DNA of 17,350 nt from Symbiodinium natans (Eukaryota > Sar > Dinophyceae > Suessiales > Symbiodiniaceae). Position numbers and translations under genes: made by a program. The DNA lies in contig CAJNDS010001478.1 in assembly GCA_905221605.1 (NCBI GenBank), positions 1 to 17,350 on the forward strand, read 5' to 3'. This document shows, piece after piece, positions 16,730 through 17,350 of this stretch (position 1 is the first letter of the stretch; each line of letters begins with the position of its first letter). The notes under the pieces were generated by a model, which saw only the letters and a list, made by a program, of their open reading frames with translations, did not search any database and was not told the DNA's origin.

Positions 16730-16956
16730 TACGATTTGGGGTTATACTTTAGCTACGCTAAAGGTGGTCTGGGTGCCGGCCATCCCTTAGCCGAGTACTG
16801 ACGTTGTCGTAAAAAAGGCCGATGTCCGTTGGCCTGTACAGGACAGACGGTGAGGCTTAACCCTCACCTTTCCGTTTCTCTTTTCGCTTGGGCGCTCGGG
16901 CGTCGGCCCGGCCCGAGAGGTAGGGGTCTTGTCCGCTCGACGACGGCGACCAGCAC
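16730..16956 (+). ncRNA. Hairpin-rich segment, possible structured RNA (unidentified)
   Basis: Four stems occur within about 170 bp: CTTTAGC/GCTAAAG (16747-16753/16757-16763, loop TAC); GGCCGA/TTGGCC with one G-T pair (16817-16822/16829-16834); GGTGAGG/CCTCACC (16849-16855/16862-16868, loop CTTAAC); CTCGGGC/GCCCGAG (16895-16901/16911-16917). TAGCCGAGTAC at 16788-16798 resembles a Pol III box A, and TTTCTCTTTT (16875-16884) could be a weak terminator. I could not match it to tRNA, 5S rRNA, U1-U6, SRP RNA or the dinoflagellate spliced-leader sequence. The strand is assumed and transcription is unproven. Confidence 0.25.
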
Positions 16957-17069
16957 TTAGTTTAGTTTAGGTTTCGGGTTTAGGGTTTAGGGTTTAGGGT
17001 TTAGGGTTTAGGGTTTAGGGTTTAGGGTTTAGGGTTTAGGGTTTAGGGTTTAGGGTTTAGGGTTTAGGG
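16957..17069 (+). repeat. TTTAGGG telomeric array
   Basis: It starts with imperfect units (TTTAG, TTTAGG, TTTCGGG), then about 13 perfect heptamers to 17069. The degenerate-then-perfect order left to right is what a natural chromosome end shows from proximal to distal. Confidence 0.95.
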
Positions 17070-17182
17070 TTTAGCATCTCAAAGTTCAAGCATTCACTAG
17101 GCTGGCAGCTTTTCAAGCGCCCGAAAAGTACCCACCCACCCAGAGAATCCCATACCATTAAGATAATAAAAGTTTCACACGC
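17070..17182. repeat. Post-telomere element, copy 2
   Basis: TTTAGCATCTCAAAG, AGCATTCACTAGG, ACCCACCCACCCAGAGAATC and CATTAAGATAATAAAAGTTT align with 13673-13790, with moderate divergence and small gaps. Confidence 0.7.
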
Positions 17183-17350
17183 AACCCAAATTCTTAACCC
17201 TACGCTCTCGTCCCTGAACCTTCAACCACCGTAGAACCCTCAGCCCTGAACCCTTGAACCCTAAATTTTTTAAATTTCAGGGCTCCTCAACCCTCATGCC
17301 AGCCAGTGGCTTTGCAAATGACCCAAAGAAGGGGGGCGGAGGGGGGGGGG
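17183..17350. other. Terminal stretch with C-strand telomere-like motifs
   Basis: It contains TTAACCCTACG, CCCTGAACC, CCCTGAACCCTTGAACCCTA and related motifs, meaning degenerate telomere repeats in the inverse orientation, then unique sequence and a G-run at the window edge. No gene is visible. Confidence 0.4.

Noticed and set aside
15622-16801. Long Gly/Pro-rich frames on both strands, including a collagen-like 251-codon minus frame
   Set aside because: GC-only low-complexity DNA lacks stop codons in all frames. Overlapping frames on both strands are equally open, and the indels in G-runs would destroy any real frame.
16730-16956. tRNA, 5S rRNA, snRNA or dinoflagellate spliced-leader gene
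   Set aside because: No cloverleaf or box B at the right distance, and no recognisable 5S, U-snRNA or spliced-leader sequence. Kept only as an unidentified hairpin-rich segment.

Overview
This is a eukaryotic subtelomeric (or internal telomere-like) repeat domain. It is not an ordinary gene region, and nothing in it looks bacterial. Heptameric TTTAGGG telomere repeats occur in five arrays, all in the same orientation (1-18, 5907-6032, 13438-13672, ~14743-14822, ~16957-17069). TTTAGGG is used by plants, green algae, cryptophytes, glaucophytes, chromerids and dinoflagellates. The style of the decayed protein fragments (Josephin-like, Helitron/Pif1-like) and the very high repeat load lead me to favour a protist or alga such as a dinoflagellate, but the sequence does not prove this.

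Layout. Positions 1-13437 hold two head-to-tail copies of one large module, each followed by a TTTAGGG array: module 1 (19-5906) and module 2 (6033-13437). Each module reads, left to right: a G/T-rich block resembling degenerate telomere DNA; a degenerate ~60-bp tandem repeat; an AT-rich core with an unrecognised minus-strand ORF; a minus-strand Josephin (deubiquitinase) fragment without its catalytic-Cys block; a short stretch of 65-bp satellite; a minus-strand fragment resembling the N-terminal part of Helitron/Pif1-type helicase proteins; a long 65-bp satellite tract; and a conserved ~200-bp terminal segment that abuts the telomere array. The left 2.95 kb of the two modules is about 99% identical, with a one-base frameshift in the helicase-like fragment of module 2. 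The satellite tracts differ in length, and module 2 alone carries a ~1-kb array of an unrelated 62-bp repeat (10375-11390).

Positions 13673-17350 hold other telomere-associated repeats: a 393-bp direct duplication ending in 10-bp-phased A-tracts; a short GC-rich hairpin region between telomere arrays; a family of 'GGCCCTTTTCGGGCC' repeats; an extremely GC-rich ~16-bp low-complexity tract; and a ~220-bp segment with several perfect hairpins that could be a structured RNA. A ~110-bp element that directly follows the telomere array at 13673 recurs after the last array at 17070.

The most interesting reading is a Y'-like subtelomeric element: a repeated module delimited by telomere repeats, with helicase-like and ubiquitin-protease-like remnants, amplified by recombination at chromosome ends. 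The main alternative is an assembly that joined several chromosome ends. No intact gene with a confident function is present. Most long ORFs are translations of tandem repeats.
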